Shown in pieces: positions 1 through 6,495 of a stretch of 9,202 nucleotides of DNA. A program made the position numbers and the translations under genes. The stretch covers positions 1 through 9,202 of the forward strand of contig JAICEH010000073.1 of the NCBI GenBank assembly GCA_025924275.1. The letters run 5' to 3'. The DNA is from Gemmatimonadales bacterium (GTDB taxonomy: Bacteria; Gemmatimonadota; Gemmatimonadetes; Gemmatimonadales; GWC2-71-9). Numbering within the stretch: position 1 is the stretch's first letter; every line of letters starts with the position of its first letter. The notes beneath the pieces were generated by a model, which made no database searches, had not been told where the DNA came from, and worked only from the letters and a program-made list of their open reading frames with translations.

Positions 1-205
1 AGCCCGTGCCGCCCGGCTCCTGGGTCTGGGCGAGTGGCGCTGCCTCTCGGCGGAGGCGGGGGCGGGCCACCTCATCGTGGTGCCGGCCGCGCCGGACGCG
101 ATGCTGCTCCTCGCCCGGGAGCGGAGCGTGCCGCTCGGGCGGCTGGCGGTGGTGGCGGCCCGCACGGCCGGCATGGCGGGGCGCTGGCTCGAGGCCCTGG
201 CGTGA
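1..205 (+). CDS. Roadblock/LC7 domain protein, 3' end only
   Basis: This gene enters from the left edge; only its last 67 codons are visible, reading from base 2 to the TGA at 203-205. The fragment looks like the second half of a Roadblock/LC7 domain: a strand ending in GEWRC, a turn, a hydrophobic strand (GHLIVVPAAPDAMLLL), then a C-terminal amphipathic helix (LAVVAARTAGMAGRWLEALA). Proteins of this fold dimerise and, in MglB, act on the small GTPase MglA; two more Roadblock genes and an mglA-like gene follow. The stop overlaps the GTG start of the next gene by four bases (GTGA), which supports both the frame and co-translation. The family call rests on half a domain plus context. The N-terminus and any extra domain lie outside the window. 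Confidence 0.72.
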   Translation, partial: ARAARLLGLGEWRCLSAEAGAGHLIVVPAAPDAMLLLARERSVPLGRLAVVAARTAGMAGRWLEALA

Positions 206-552
206 CCGGCCCGCTGAGCGCCGGCCTCGAGCGGCTCACCCGCGAGCCGGGCGTGCGCGGCGCCCTCCTGGTGGACCGGGAGGACGGCCTCGTCGTGGCC
301 GAGGCGCTGATGGAGGACCTGGACGGCGCGGCGCTGGCCGCCCTGGCCGCCAGCCTGTGGACCCGCCTGGCCCGCGCGGGCCAGGCGGCCGGGCGGGGCG
401 ACCCGGCCTACGCCCAGCTCGAAGCCGAACTGGGGACGATGCTTGCCGTGCCGGCCGGCGAGGCGATGCTGCTCGTGGCGGTGGCCGAGCCCGACGCCAA
501 CCTCGGCATGGCGCGGCTCGAGCTGGTCCGCGCCGCGGCGGAAGTGGCCTGA
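202..552 (+). CDS. Roadblock/LC7 domain protein (MglB-like), 116 aa
   Basis: A stand-alone Roadblock/LC7 domain of 116 residues, a usual size for the family. It has an N-terminal helix (LSAGLERLTREPGVRG), a strand pair with the typical 'ALLVDREDGLVVAEAL' pattern, a long helix (about residues 34-56), two more strands (MLAVPAGEAMLLVAVAE) and a closing helix. Such proteins form dimers that bind small GTPases; MglB is the best-known case. I chose the GTG at 202 because it sits in a GTGA overlap with the previous stop and a GAGG lies seven bases upstream (191-194). The same frame is open back to an ATG at 34, but that extension is low-complexity Gly/Arg/Ala sequence overlapping the upstream gene, so it is rejected. 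The stop overlaps the next ATG by one base (TGATG). The exact partner, homodimer or heterodimer with a neighbouring Roadblock protein, cannot be told. Confidence 0.82.
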   Translation: MTGPLSAGLERLTREPGVRGALLVDREDGLVVAEALMEDLDGAALAALAASLWTRLARAGQAAGRGDPAYAQLEAELGTMLAVPAGEAMLLVAVAEPDANLGMARLELVRAAAEVA

Positions 553-1013
553 TGCGCGCCCTCGAACCGTGGATCGAGCCGCCGCTCGCACGCTTCCTCG
601 CCGAATCCTCGGCCCGGCTCGTGCTGCTCACGACCACCGCCGGCCAGGTGGTGGCGCAGCACGGCTTCACGCGCGCGGTGGACCTGATGGCCGCTGCCGC
701 GCTCGGCGCCGCCGTCATCGCCTCCACGGACGAGCTCGGCCGGCTCACGGGCGGGGGCCCGTACCGCGCCGTGGCGCACCAGGGTCCCGGCGCCGGCCTC
801 CACCTGGCCGCCATCGACCTGCCGCACGCGCGGTGGATCGGGCTCGCCTCCTTCGGGAAGGAGACCTCGCTGGGCGTGGTGCAGGTGTTCTTCGAGCGGA
901 TGGTGGGGGAACTCCGGTCCGCCTCCCCGTGGGAGGCGCCGCCCCGCGCGGTGCTCGCCGCCGACTTCGAGCGGGAGCTCGGCGGCAGCCTCCAGGCCCT
1001 CTTCGGGCGGTAG
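552..1013 (+). CDS. Roadblock/LC7 domain protein directly upstream of mglA (MglB-like)
   Basis: A 153-residue protein with one Roadblock/LC7 domain at about residues 13-122. It shows a first strand pair (SARLVLLTTTAGQVVAQHGF), a helix typical of the fold (VDLMAAAALGAAVIASTDEL), strands 'YRAVAHQGPGAGLHLAAIDL' and 'RWIGLASFG', and a helix 'LGVVQVFFERMVGELR'. The tail of about 30 residues ends in an amphipathic helix (FERELGGSLQALFGR). Its length is close to M. xanthus MglB (about 159 aa), and its place two bases before an mglA-like gene matches the mglB-mglA order. The inference is that it is the direct GTPase partner, stimulating or recharging MglA. The ATG at 552 overlaps the previous stop (TGATG) and has GGAAG at 540-544 upstream. 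The two other Roadblock genes nearby make it unsafe to assign mglB to this one alone. Confidence 0.84.
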   Translation: MRALEPWIEPPLARFLAESSARLVLLTTTAGQVVAQHGFTRAVDLMAAAALGAAVIASTDELGRLTGGGPYRAVAHQGPGAGLHLAAIDLPHARWIGLASFGKETSLGVVQVFFERMVGELRSASPWEAPPRAVLAADFERELGGSLQALFGR

Positions 1014-1015
1014 CG

Positions 1016-1636
1016 ATGTCCCTGGTCAACTTCACGACGCGCGAGATCACCTGCAAAATCGTCTACTACGGGCCGGGCCGGTCCGGGAAGACGACCAACC
1101 TGCAGTACATCCACGGTCGCGTGCCGGAGGCCCGGCGCGGCCGGATGGTGTCGCTCGCGACCCAGTCGGACCGGACCCTCTTCTTCGACTTCCTGCCGAT
1201 CGACCTGGGCGCGATCTCGGGCTTCACCACCCGGTTCCAGCTCTACACCGTCCCCGGGCAGGTCTACTACAACGCCACGCGGAAGCTGGTGCTCCAGGGG
1301 GCGGACGGGGTCGTGTTCGTGGCCGACAGCCAGGCGCGGCGGTTCGACGACAACGTGGAGAGCCTGCAGAACCTGCAGGAGAACCTCCTGGCCCAGGGCG
1401 TCGATGTCCGCGCAGTGCCCCTGGTGTACCAGTACAACAAGCAGGACCTCCCCGGGGACCTGGTCCTCGGCACCGAGGAGCTGGACGACGCCCTCAACTT
1501 CCGCGACGTGCCGAGCTTCGGCGCGGACGCGCTGCACGGCAGCGGCGTGTTCGAGACGCTCAAGGGGATCTCGGAGCTGGTGCTCCGGCGGCTGGCCGCG
1601 GGTGCCGGGGCCGGGGCGGGGAGTGCTGCAGGGTGA
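1016..1636 (+). CDS. mglA: MglA-type small Ras-like GTPase
   Basis: A 206-residue bacterial Ras-like GTPase of the MglA family, which switches between GTP and GDP forms to control cell polarity and motility in Myxococcus. The start (MSLVNFTTREITCKIVYYG) follows the family closely. The P-loop is GPGRSGKT (residues 19-26). Switch I includes D52-R53-T54 and LFFDFLP. Switch II is TVPGQ with Gln82, at the same numbering as in M. xanthus MglA. The guanine-specificity motif is NKQD (141-144), and the 'VFETLKGISELVL' helix closes the fold. Small departures are SLATQSD where SLSTETD is usual, and a low-complexity Gly/Ala tail (about 195-206) beyond the family's usual 195 or so residues. All nucleotide-binding residues are intact, so it should be an active GTPase. 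It lies two bases after a Roadblock gene, and its stop overlaps the next gene's GTG. The family is certain; the process controlled here is inferred. Confidence 0.95.
   Translation: MSLVNFTTREITCKIVYYGPGRSGKTTNLQYIHGRVPEARRGRMVSLATQSDRTLFFDFLPIDLGAISGFTTRFQLYTVPGQVYYNATRKLVLQGADGVVFVADSQARRFDDNVESLQNLQENLLAQGVDVRAVPLVYQYNKQDLPGDLVLGTEELDDALNFRDVPSFGADALHGSGVFETLKGISELVLRRLAAGAGAGAGSAAG
1618..1623 (+). promoter_or_regulatory. Shine-Dalgarno for the tandem DnaA-like gene
   Basis: GGGGAG lies nine bases before the GTG at 1633, inside the 3' end of mglA. It supports that GTG as the start rather than an internal codon, together with the GTGA overlap and the immediate onset of DnaA-like homology (NPLF motif by residue 39). 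Confidence 0.5.
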
Positions 1637-3573
1637 GCGGCCGCCTCCACCCGCAGTTCCGATTCGAGACCTTCGTGGTCGGGGCGGGAAACCGGCTGGC
1701 CGCCACGGCCGCACGCGCCGTGGCCGAGTCGCCCGGCGCCGCCTACAATCCGCTCTTCGTCTACTCGGCCCCCGGCCTCGGCAAGACCCACCTCCTGATG
1801 GCGGTGGGCCATGCCGCGCTGGCGGTCAATCCCGGCCTGGCCGTCGAGTACGTCACCCTCGACGAGTTCGTCGAGGCCTACCACGTCGCCGTGGCCGCGG
1901 GCCAGGGCGATGCGGTGCGCCGGCGGTACGCCGAGACCGGCCTGCTGCTGCTCGACGACGTGCAGTTCCTCTCCGCCCGCCGGGAGCTGCAGGCCGAGCT
2001 CCTCCGGGTGGTGGACGCGATGCAGACCGGCGGGCGCCAGATCGTCCTCGCAAGCGACCGGCCGCCGGCGGAGATGGAGGCACTGGACGAGCGGCTGGTG
2101 CGCCGATTCGCGGGCGGGTTGGTGATCGACGTCGGCGCGCCGGACTTCGAGACCCGGCTGGCCATCCTCCGCCGGAAGGCGGAGGCGCGCGGCGCCGAGC
2201 TGCCGCCGGCGGTGCTGGAGGCCATCGCCCGGCTCCCGATCGACAACGTGCGCGAGCTGGCCGGGGCGCTCAACCGCGTGATCGCCCAGCAGGCGGTGGT
2301 CGATGGGCCGCTCGACGCGGCCCAGGTCCGCGCCCTCTTCGGCGCGGAAGCCGGCCCCGACCTTCCGCCGGACGAGCCGCGGCCGGCGCCGGCGGCGGAC
2401 GAGTTCGGGGACTTCCTCTCGGAGGTGAGCGCCACGCTCACGCGGCAGGTCGAGGGTTGGCGGGCGCGGGTCGCGGAGGCGATGCTGCGCTGGGAGGGGG
2501 AAGGGTACCGCGTCCGGCGCCTGGAGGCGCTGCTCGAGGGGGAGCCGGAGGATCCGGCGGAGGCCCTCCGCCGGTTCGAGGCGGACGTCGAGGTGCTCCG
2601 GGCCACCGAGGCCGAGGCGGTGGGCCTCGATCCCGCGTCGGCGGGGGACGCGACGTTCCGGGATCCGGACCGGCTCGACGAGGCGCGGGCGGCGGTGGAG
2701 CGGCTGCGCCAGGGCCTCGTGGCGCCGCCGGGCCCGAGCCCCCACTGGCGGCTCGAGGATGTGGTGGCGGCGGAGGGCAACGAGGTGGCGCTGCACGCGG
2801 CCGCGGCCGTGGTGGCGGAGCCGGGGCGGCGCTACAACCCGCTCGTGCTCGCCGGGCCGACCGGCGCGGGCAAGACGCACCTGCTCCACGGCATCGGCAA
2901 CGCGCTGGCTGAGGCGCCCGGTGCGGTGGTCGCCTGCCTGAGCGCGCACGACCTCGTGACCGAGCTGGTCGACGCGCTCGAGCAGGGGCGGGTGACCGCG
3001 TGGCAGGCGCGCTACCGCCGCGCCACGGCGCTCCTGCTGGACGACGTGCACCTTCTCGCCGGGAAAGACCGGACCCAGGAGGAGCTCTTCCACCTCTTCA
3101 ACCTGCTGCTGGAACAGGACCGGCAGATGGTGTTCTCGACCGCCGAGCCGCTCGCGGGGGTCGAGGGGCTCGAGCCGCGGCTGCGCACCCGGCTCGAGGG
3201 GGGGCTGGTGGCGGAACTCCAGCCGCCCGACCGCGAGCTCCGGCGGCGGGTGATCGAGCGGCTCCTCGCGGCGCGGGGCCACCCGCCCGCGCCGGAGCTC
3301 GCGGCCTACCTCGCCGGGCGGCCGGCGGACTCGGTCCGCGCGGTCCAGGGAGTGGTGCAGCGACTGCTCAACGCCGCCGAGGTCCAGCAGCGGCCGCTCG
3401 ACCTGGGGCTCGCCCGGGAACTGCTCGAGGGCCCGCCGCCGCCCCCGCCGCCGCCGCCCGCGGTGCGCTCGAGCGGCGTGATCCGGCCCGGCACCGGAGG
3501 GCTCCGGAGCCCGGAGAAGATGGTGTGGGAGTGGCCCGAGCCGGCGGAGCTGGCGATCGAGGAGTACCGCTGA
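1633..3573 (+). CDS. Tandem DnaA-type AAA+ ATPase without a DNA-binding domain
   Basis: A 646-residue protein with two DnaA-like AAA+ modules. Module 1 (about 5-235) opens like DnaA domain III (FVVGAGNR, then AYNPLFVY). It has Walker A SAPGLGKT (45-52), Walker B LLLLDDVQFL (104-113), SDRPP (141-145), arginine-finger box RLVRRF with Arg158, and sensor II NVREL with Arg207. A charged, mostly helical linker (about 250-370) follows. Module 2 (about 371-585) has Walker A GPTGAGKT (408-415), Walker B LLLDDVHLL (467-475), box RLRTRL with Arg520, and sensor II Arg569. Both keep the initiator-type helical insertion before Walker B. The C-terminus is nine prolines (601-609) and a tail with SPEK and WEWPEPAEL. 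The helix-turn-helix domain IV of DnaA is missing, so it is not a replication initiator. It overlaps mglA by four bases and the PATAN gene by one. Role unknown; an ATP-dependent oligomer or switch serving the MglA/Che system is inference. Confidence 0.88.
   Translation: MSGRLHPQFRFETFVVGAGNRLAATAARAVAESPGAAYNPLFVYSAPGLGKTHLLMAVGHAALAVNPGLAVEYVTLDEFVEAYHVAVAAGQGDAVRRRYAETGLLLLDDVQFLSARRELQAELLRVVDAMQTGGRQIVLASDRPPAEMEALDERLVRRFAGGLVIDVGAPDFETRLAILRRKAEARGAELPPAVLEAIARLPIDNVRELAGALNRVIAQQAVVDGPLDAAQVRALFGAEAGPDLPPDEPRPAPAADEFGDFLSEVSATLTRQVEGWRARVAEAMLRWEGEGYRVRRLEALLEGEPEDPAEALRRFEADVEVLRATEAEAVGLDPASAGDATFRDPDRLDEARAAVERLRQGLVAPPGPSPHWRLEDVVAAEGNEVALHAAAAVVAEPGRRYNPLVLAGPTGAGKTHLLHGIGNALAEAPGAVVACLSAHDLVTELVDALEQGRVTAWQARYRRATALLLDDVHLLAGKDRTQEELFHLFNLLLEQDRQMVFSTAEPLAGVEGLEPRLRTRLEGGLVAELQPPDRELRRRVIERLLAARGHPPAPELAAYLAGRPADSVRAVQGVVQRLLNAAEVQQRPLDLGLARELLEGPPPPPPPPPAVRSSGVIRPGTGGLRSPEKMVWEWPEPAELAIEEYR
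3559..3564 (+). promoter_or_regulatory. Shine-Dalgarno for the PATAN-TPR gene
   Basis: GAGGAG sits eight bases before the ATG at 3573, within the last codons of the upstream gene. It fixes the start of the PATAN protein at MAIKGSLREA and argues against the longer open frame that runs back to about 3000. Confidence 0.6.
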
Positions 3574-5189
3574 TGGCGATCAAGGGCAGCCTGCGCGAGG
3601 CCAGCCTTCCCGACGTGGTCCAGCTGCTGGCGCTGGGCCGGAAGTCCGGCTGCCTGGCGATCGCCGACCGCCAGAGCTTCGGCTACGTCTACTTCGATGA
3701 CGGGCTGATCACCTTCGCCTCGATCGTCAACCGGCGCGACCGCCTGGGGGACCTCCTGGTGCGGAACGGGCTCCTCACCGCCGAGGCCCTCGCGCAGGCC
3801 ATCGCCCTTCAGGAGCGGGACCGCGGCCGGAAGCTCGGGGAGATCCTCGTCACGACGGGCATGCTCGCGCGCGAGGAGCTGGAGCGCTACGTGCGGCTCC
3901 AGATCGAGGAGGCGGTGTACTTCCTCTTCACCTGGACCCAGGGGACGTTCAACTTCGAGGTCGGCGTCCGGCCCGAGGGGGAGGACCTCCTCGTCGCGAT
4001 CCCCCCGGAATCGCTGTTGATGGAGGCCGCGCGGCGGGTCGACGAATGGAGCCTGATCGAGAAGAAGATCCCCAGCTTCGACCTCATCTTCGCCGTCGAC
4101 CAGGCGCACCTCGACGGCACCGCCGTCGCCCTCTCCGAGGAACAGTCCCGCATCCTGCCGCTGCTCGACGGGCAGCGCGACTTCCGCCAGGTGGTGGAGG
4201 AGTCGGGGCTGGTGGAGTTCGAGGCGGGGAAGGCGCTCTTCGGCCTCCTCACCGCCGGGTTCGCCCGCCGCGTCGGGACCTCGGCCGCCGCCGCGACGCC
4301 GCGCCTGGCCGAGGCCCGCATCGAGGAGCACCGGAACCTGGGCATCGCCTTCTACAAGGCCGGGATGCTCGACGAGGCGGAGCGCGAATTCCGCCGGGTG
4401 GCCGAACTCCGGCCTTCGGAGGGCGGGGCGCCGTTCTACCTCGGGCTCGTCGCGCTCCGGCAGGCCCGGTTCGAGAATGCGGTCGAAGCGCTCCGGCTGT
4501 CGGCGGAGCGCGGCGGTCCGCGGGTGGCGGTGCTGCACAACCTCGCGCTCGCCCTGCTCCGCCTGGGCCGGGTGGACGAGGCGGAAGCGGCCTGGGGGGA
4601 GGCGCTGGGTCGGGCGAAGGAGGACCCGGCGGTGCATCTGGGGGCGGCCTGGACCGCGATCGCCCGGGGCGCGTGGGACGTGGCTGGCGCCCGGCTGGAG
4701 CGGGCCGGCGCGCTCTGGGGCGACCGTCGGCCTGCGGCCTGGCACCAGGCCGCCGCGCTGGCCGCCGCCGGCGCCGATGATCCGTCGCGAGCCCTCGGCC
4801 TGGTGCGGGACGGCCTCGCCAGGCATCCCGGTCACCCGGTGCTGCTCACCTCCCTCGCGGTGCTGCTGGAGCTCTCGGGGGAGATGGCCGAGGCGGAAGC
4901 CGCGGCGCGTGCGGCGTTCGCCGAGGCGCCCGGCCTGCCCCAGGCGTCCAAGAACCTGGGCGACCTGCTCTACCGCGCCGGCCGCTACGACGACGCGCTC
5001 GAGGCGTACCAGCGCGCGGCCCGCCTCGCCCCGGACCTGGGCGACGACCTCTACTTCCGCCTGGGCAACATCGCCTACAAGCGCCGCGAGACCGAGCAGG
5101 CCCGGAGGTGGTGGGAGCGGGCGGCGGCGCTCAACCCGCAGCACGAGCTGGTGCGCGCCAACCTCGACCTGCTCCGGGTGCCGGCGTGA
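3573..5189 (+). CDS. PATAN/DUF4388 domain protein with C-terminal TPRs
   Basis: A 538-residue soluble protein with no signal peptide or membrane segment. Residues 1 to about 155 match the PATAN/DUF4388 fold: 'SLPDVVQLLALGRKSGCLAI' followed by 'GYVYFDDGLITFAS', then a helical section with two copies of an 'LGxxLxxxGxLxxEEL'-like motif (58-72 and 88-104) and 'AVYFLFTWTQGTFNFE'. Residues about 187-232 look like a small winged-helix element (ILPLLDGQRDFRQVVEESGL). From about 250 to 525 come roughly eight TPR-like units, clearest at 252-281, 318-347, 456-487 and 491-521; those around 353-419 are degenerate. PATAN domains accompany two-component and small-GTPase systems and are thought to mediate protein contacts, and TPRs do the same. 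The start is set by a TGATG overlap and GAGGAG at 3559-3564. It overlaps cheR by four bases. Inferred role: a scaffold between the polarity module and the Che proteins. Confidence 0.9.
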   Translation: MAIKGSLREASLPDVVQLLALGRKSGCLAIADRQSFGYVYFDDGLITFASIVNRRDRLGDLLVRNGLLTAEALAQAIALQERDRGRKLGEILVTTGMLAREELERYVRLQIEEAVYFLFTWTQGTFNFEVGVRPEGEDLLVAIPPESLLMEAARRVDEWSLIEKKIPSFDLIFAVDQAHLDGTAVALSEEQSRILPLLDGQRDFRQVVEESGLVEFEAGKALFGLLTAGFARRVGTSAAAATPRLAEARIEEHRNLGIAFYKAGMLDEAEREFRRVAELRPSEGGAPFYLGLVALRQARFENAVEALRLSAERGGPRVAVLHNLALALLRLGRVDEAEAAWGEALGRAKEDPAVHLGAAWTAIARGAWDVAGARLERAGALWGDRRPAAWHQAAALAAAGADDPSRALGLVRDGLARHPGHPVLLTSLAVLLELSGEMAEAEAAARAAFAEAPGLPQASKNLGDLLYRAGRYDDALEAYQRAARLAPDLGDDLYFRLGNIAYKRRETEQARRWWERAAALNPQHELVRANLDLLRVPA

Positions 5190-6007
5190 GCACGGCGGGG
5201 GAGGGGGACGAGGTGGCGTTCCGGCGGCTCACCCGCCGGATCACCGAGCGCGCGGGCGTGCCGCTCGACGCCTACAAGGACCGCTGCCTCCGGCGGCGGA
5301 TCGCGGTGCGGATGCGCGCCTGCGGGGTCCACACCTTCGACGCCTACCGGCAGGTGCTCGACCGGGAAGCGGGCGAGGTGGACCGGCTGCTGGACGCACT
5401 CACGATCAACGTCACGCGTTTCTACCGGAACCCGGAGACCTGGGCGCGGCTGGCGGCGGAGTACCTGCCCCCCCTGCTGGCCGCCCGGAAGGGGGCGCTC
5501 CATGCGTGGAGCGCCGGTTGCGCCTCGGGCGAGGAGCCCTTCACCCTGGCCATGCTGCTGGTGGACCTGGCCCCCCGCGGGGCCGACCTGGCGCGCTGCG
5601 TGATCGACGCGTCGGACCTCGATCGCGGCTCGCTCGAGCGGGCGCGCGCCGCCTCGTACCCCCCGCAGGCCTTCCTCGAGGCACCGCCGGCGCTGGTCGA
5701 GCGGCACACCCGGGCCGAGGGCGGCCAGCGGGTCGTGATCGAACGCGTGCGGCGGCTGGTGCGCTTCCACCGGCACGACCTGATCGAGGATCCGGCCCCC
5801 GCGCCGCCGTACGACCTCGTCCTCTGCCGCAACGTGGTGATCTACTTCGACCGGGCCACCCAGGAACGGCTCTTCCTCCGCTTCGCCGAATCCCTGGTGC
5901 CCGGTGGCCTCCTGGTGCTCGGCAAGGTGGAGACCCTGCTGGGAACCGCGCGCGACCGCCTGGAGCTGCTCGATCCCCGCGAGCGGATCTACCGGAGGGC
6001 GGCGTGA
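5186..6007 (+). CDS. cheR: CheR-type chemoreceptor glutamate methyltransferase
   Basis: A 273-residue CheR, close to the family's usual length, that transfers methyl groups from S-adenosylmethionine to receptor glutamates. The all-helical N-terminal domain (about 8-75) includes the basic helix 'YKDRCLRRRIAVRMR', the face that contacts the receptor in known CheRs. The catalytic domain begins with LTINVTRFYRNPE (72-84; family LTTNVTxFFRD). It carries the SAM-binding motif WSAGCASGEEP (108-118), an acidic loop DASDLD (141-146) and the family signature DLVLCRNVVIYFD (210-222). The C-terminus has GLLVLGKVETL where LGHSES is common. There is no TPR or pentapeptide tether, although a TPR protein is encoded directly upstream. 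The GTG start at 5186 lies in a GTGA overlap; its ribosome-binding site is weak, which suggests translational coupling. The next gene, cheD, overlaps the stop by four bases. The substrate receptor is not in the window. Confidence 0.96.
   Translation: MSTAGEGDEVAFRRLTRRITERAGVPLDAYKDRCLRRRIAVRMRACGVHTFDAYRQVLDREAGEVDRLLDALTINVTRFYRNPETWARLAAEYLPPLLAARKGALHAWSAGCASGEEPFTLAMLLVDLAPRGADLARCVIDASDLDRGSLERARAASYPPQAFLEAPPALVERHTRAEGGQRVVIERVRRLVRFHRHDLIEDPAPAPPYDLVLCRNVVIYFDRATQERLFLRFAESLVPGGLLVLGKVETLLGTARDRLELLDPRERIYRRAA
5994..5999 (+). promoter_or_regulatory. Shine-Dalgarno for cheD
   Basis: GGAGGG four bases before the GTG at 6004, within the 3' end of cheR. The spacing is short, but the match is the best near this start and agrees with the GTGA overlap. 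Confidence 0.45.
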
Positions 6008-6495
6008 CGGGACGCGAGATCGTGGTGCGCGTGGCGGAGCTGGCGGTCGGGACGGGGAGCGACGTCCTGGTGACGATCGGCCTGGGGAGCTGCGTGGCCA
6101 TCGTCCTCCACGATCCGGGGGCCCGCGTGGGGGGCCTCGCCCACGTCCTCCTGCCCTCGCCTTCCCTCTCCCGCCGGGACGACGCCGGCCCGGGCCGCTT
6201 TCCCCAGACGGCGGTCCCGGCCCTCATCGAGGCGATGGCGGCGCGCGGCGCGGTGCCGCGCCGGCTCAGCGCCCGGCTCGTCGGCGGCGCCGCGATGTTC
6301 ACCAACCTCTCCCCCGTGGGCACGATCCAGATGGGGGAGCGGAACGCCGTCGCCAGCCGCCAGGCCCTGCTGGCGCACGGGATCGCGGTGATCGGGGAGG
6401 ACCTGGGGGGTGACTACGGGCGGACCGTCCGCCTCGACGTGGCCACCGGCGCCCTCGACGTGACCTCGCTCAAGCATGCCGCCCGCCGGCTCTGA
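6004..6495 (+). CDS. cheD: CheD-type chemoreceptor glutamine deamidase
   Basis: A 163-residue CheD, the usual size. It deamidates receptor glutamines to glutamates, creating sites for CheR and CheB, and in some species is bound by CheC. The catalytic residues known from Thermotoga CheD (Thr21, Cys27, His44) appear here with a constant offset of three: Thr24, Cys30 in GLGSCVAIVLHD, and His47 in GGLAHVLLP. Further family motifs are the ARLVGGAAMF strand, 'MGERNAVASRQ' and the C-terminal 'GEDLGGDYGRTVRLDVATG'. The GTG at 6004 overlaps the cheR stop (GTGA) with GGAGGG upstream. The last 20 bases overlap the start of cheB, the longest overlap in the cluster. No cheC is visible. Activity is strongly supported by the intact triad; the target receptor is unknown. 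Confidence 0.96.
   Translation: MTGREIVVRVAELAVGTGSDVLVTIGLGSCVAIVLHDPGARVGGLAHVLLPSPSLSRRDDAGPGRFPQTAVPALIEAMAARGAVPRRLSARLVGGAAMFTNLSPVGTIQMGERNAVASRQALLAHGIAVIGEDLGGDYGRTVRLDVATGALDVTSLKHAARRL

Noticed and set aside
34..201. Possible N-terminal extension of the second Roadblock gene from an ATG at 34
   Set aside because: The added residues are Gly/Arg/Ala low complexity and overlap the upstream Roadblock gene in another frame; the GTG at 202 gives a normal-length domain.
443..1015. Possible long N-terminal extension of mglA
   Set aside because: The family begins at MSLVNFTTRE (1016). The upstream translation is Arg/Pro-rich and overlaps a Roadblock gene.
1267..3282. A 671-codon open frame on the minus strand across mglA and the DnaA-like gene
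   Set aside because: It is antisense to genes with clear motifs. Its translation is rich in Arg, His, Pro and Gly with no family pattern, as expected from the complement of high-GC coding sequence.
3433..3459. CCG/CCC repeat as a microsatellite or phase-variable tract
   Set aside because: The codons are mixed CCG and CCC and encode a plausible proline linker; with three-base units, slippage would not shift the frame.
1633..3573. The chromosomal replication initiator dnaA
   Set aside because: There are two ATPase modules instead of one, no domain I and no domain IV, and no dnaN, rpmH or DnaA-box cluster nearby.
3306..5144. A 612-codon minus-strand open frame opposite the PATAN-TPR gene
   Set aside because: The same composition shadow; the plus strand carries recognisable PATAN and TPR motifs throughout.
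4477..6003. Possible giant N-terminal extension of cheD
   Set aside because: CheD homology begins just after the GTG at 6004; the earlier part is an out-of-frame shadow of the TPR and cheR genes.
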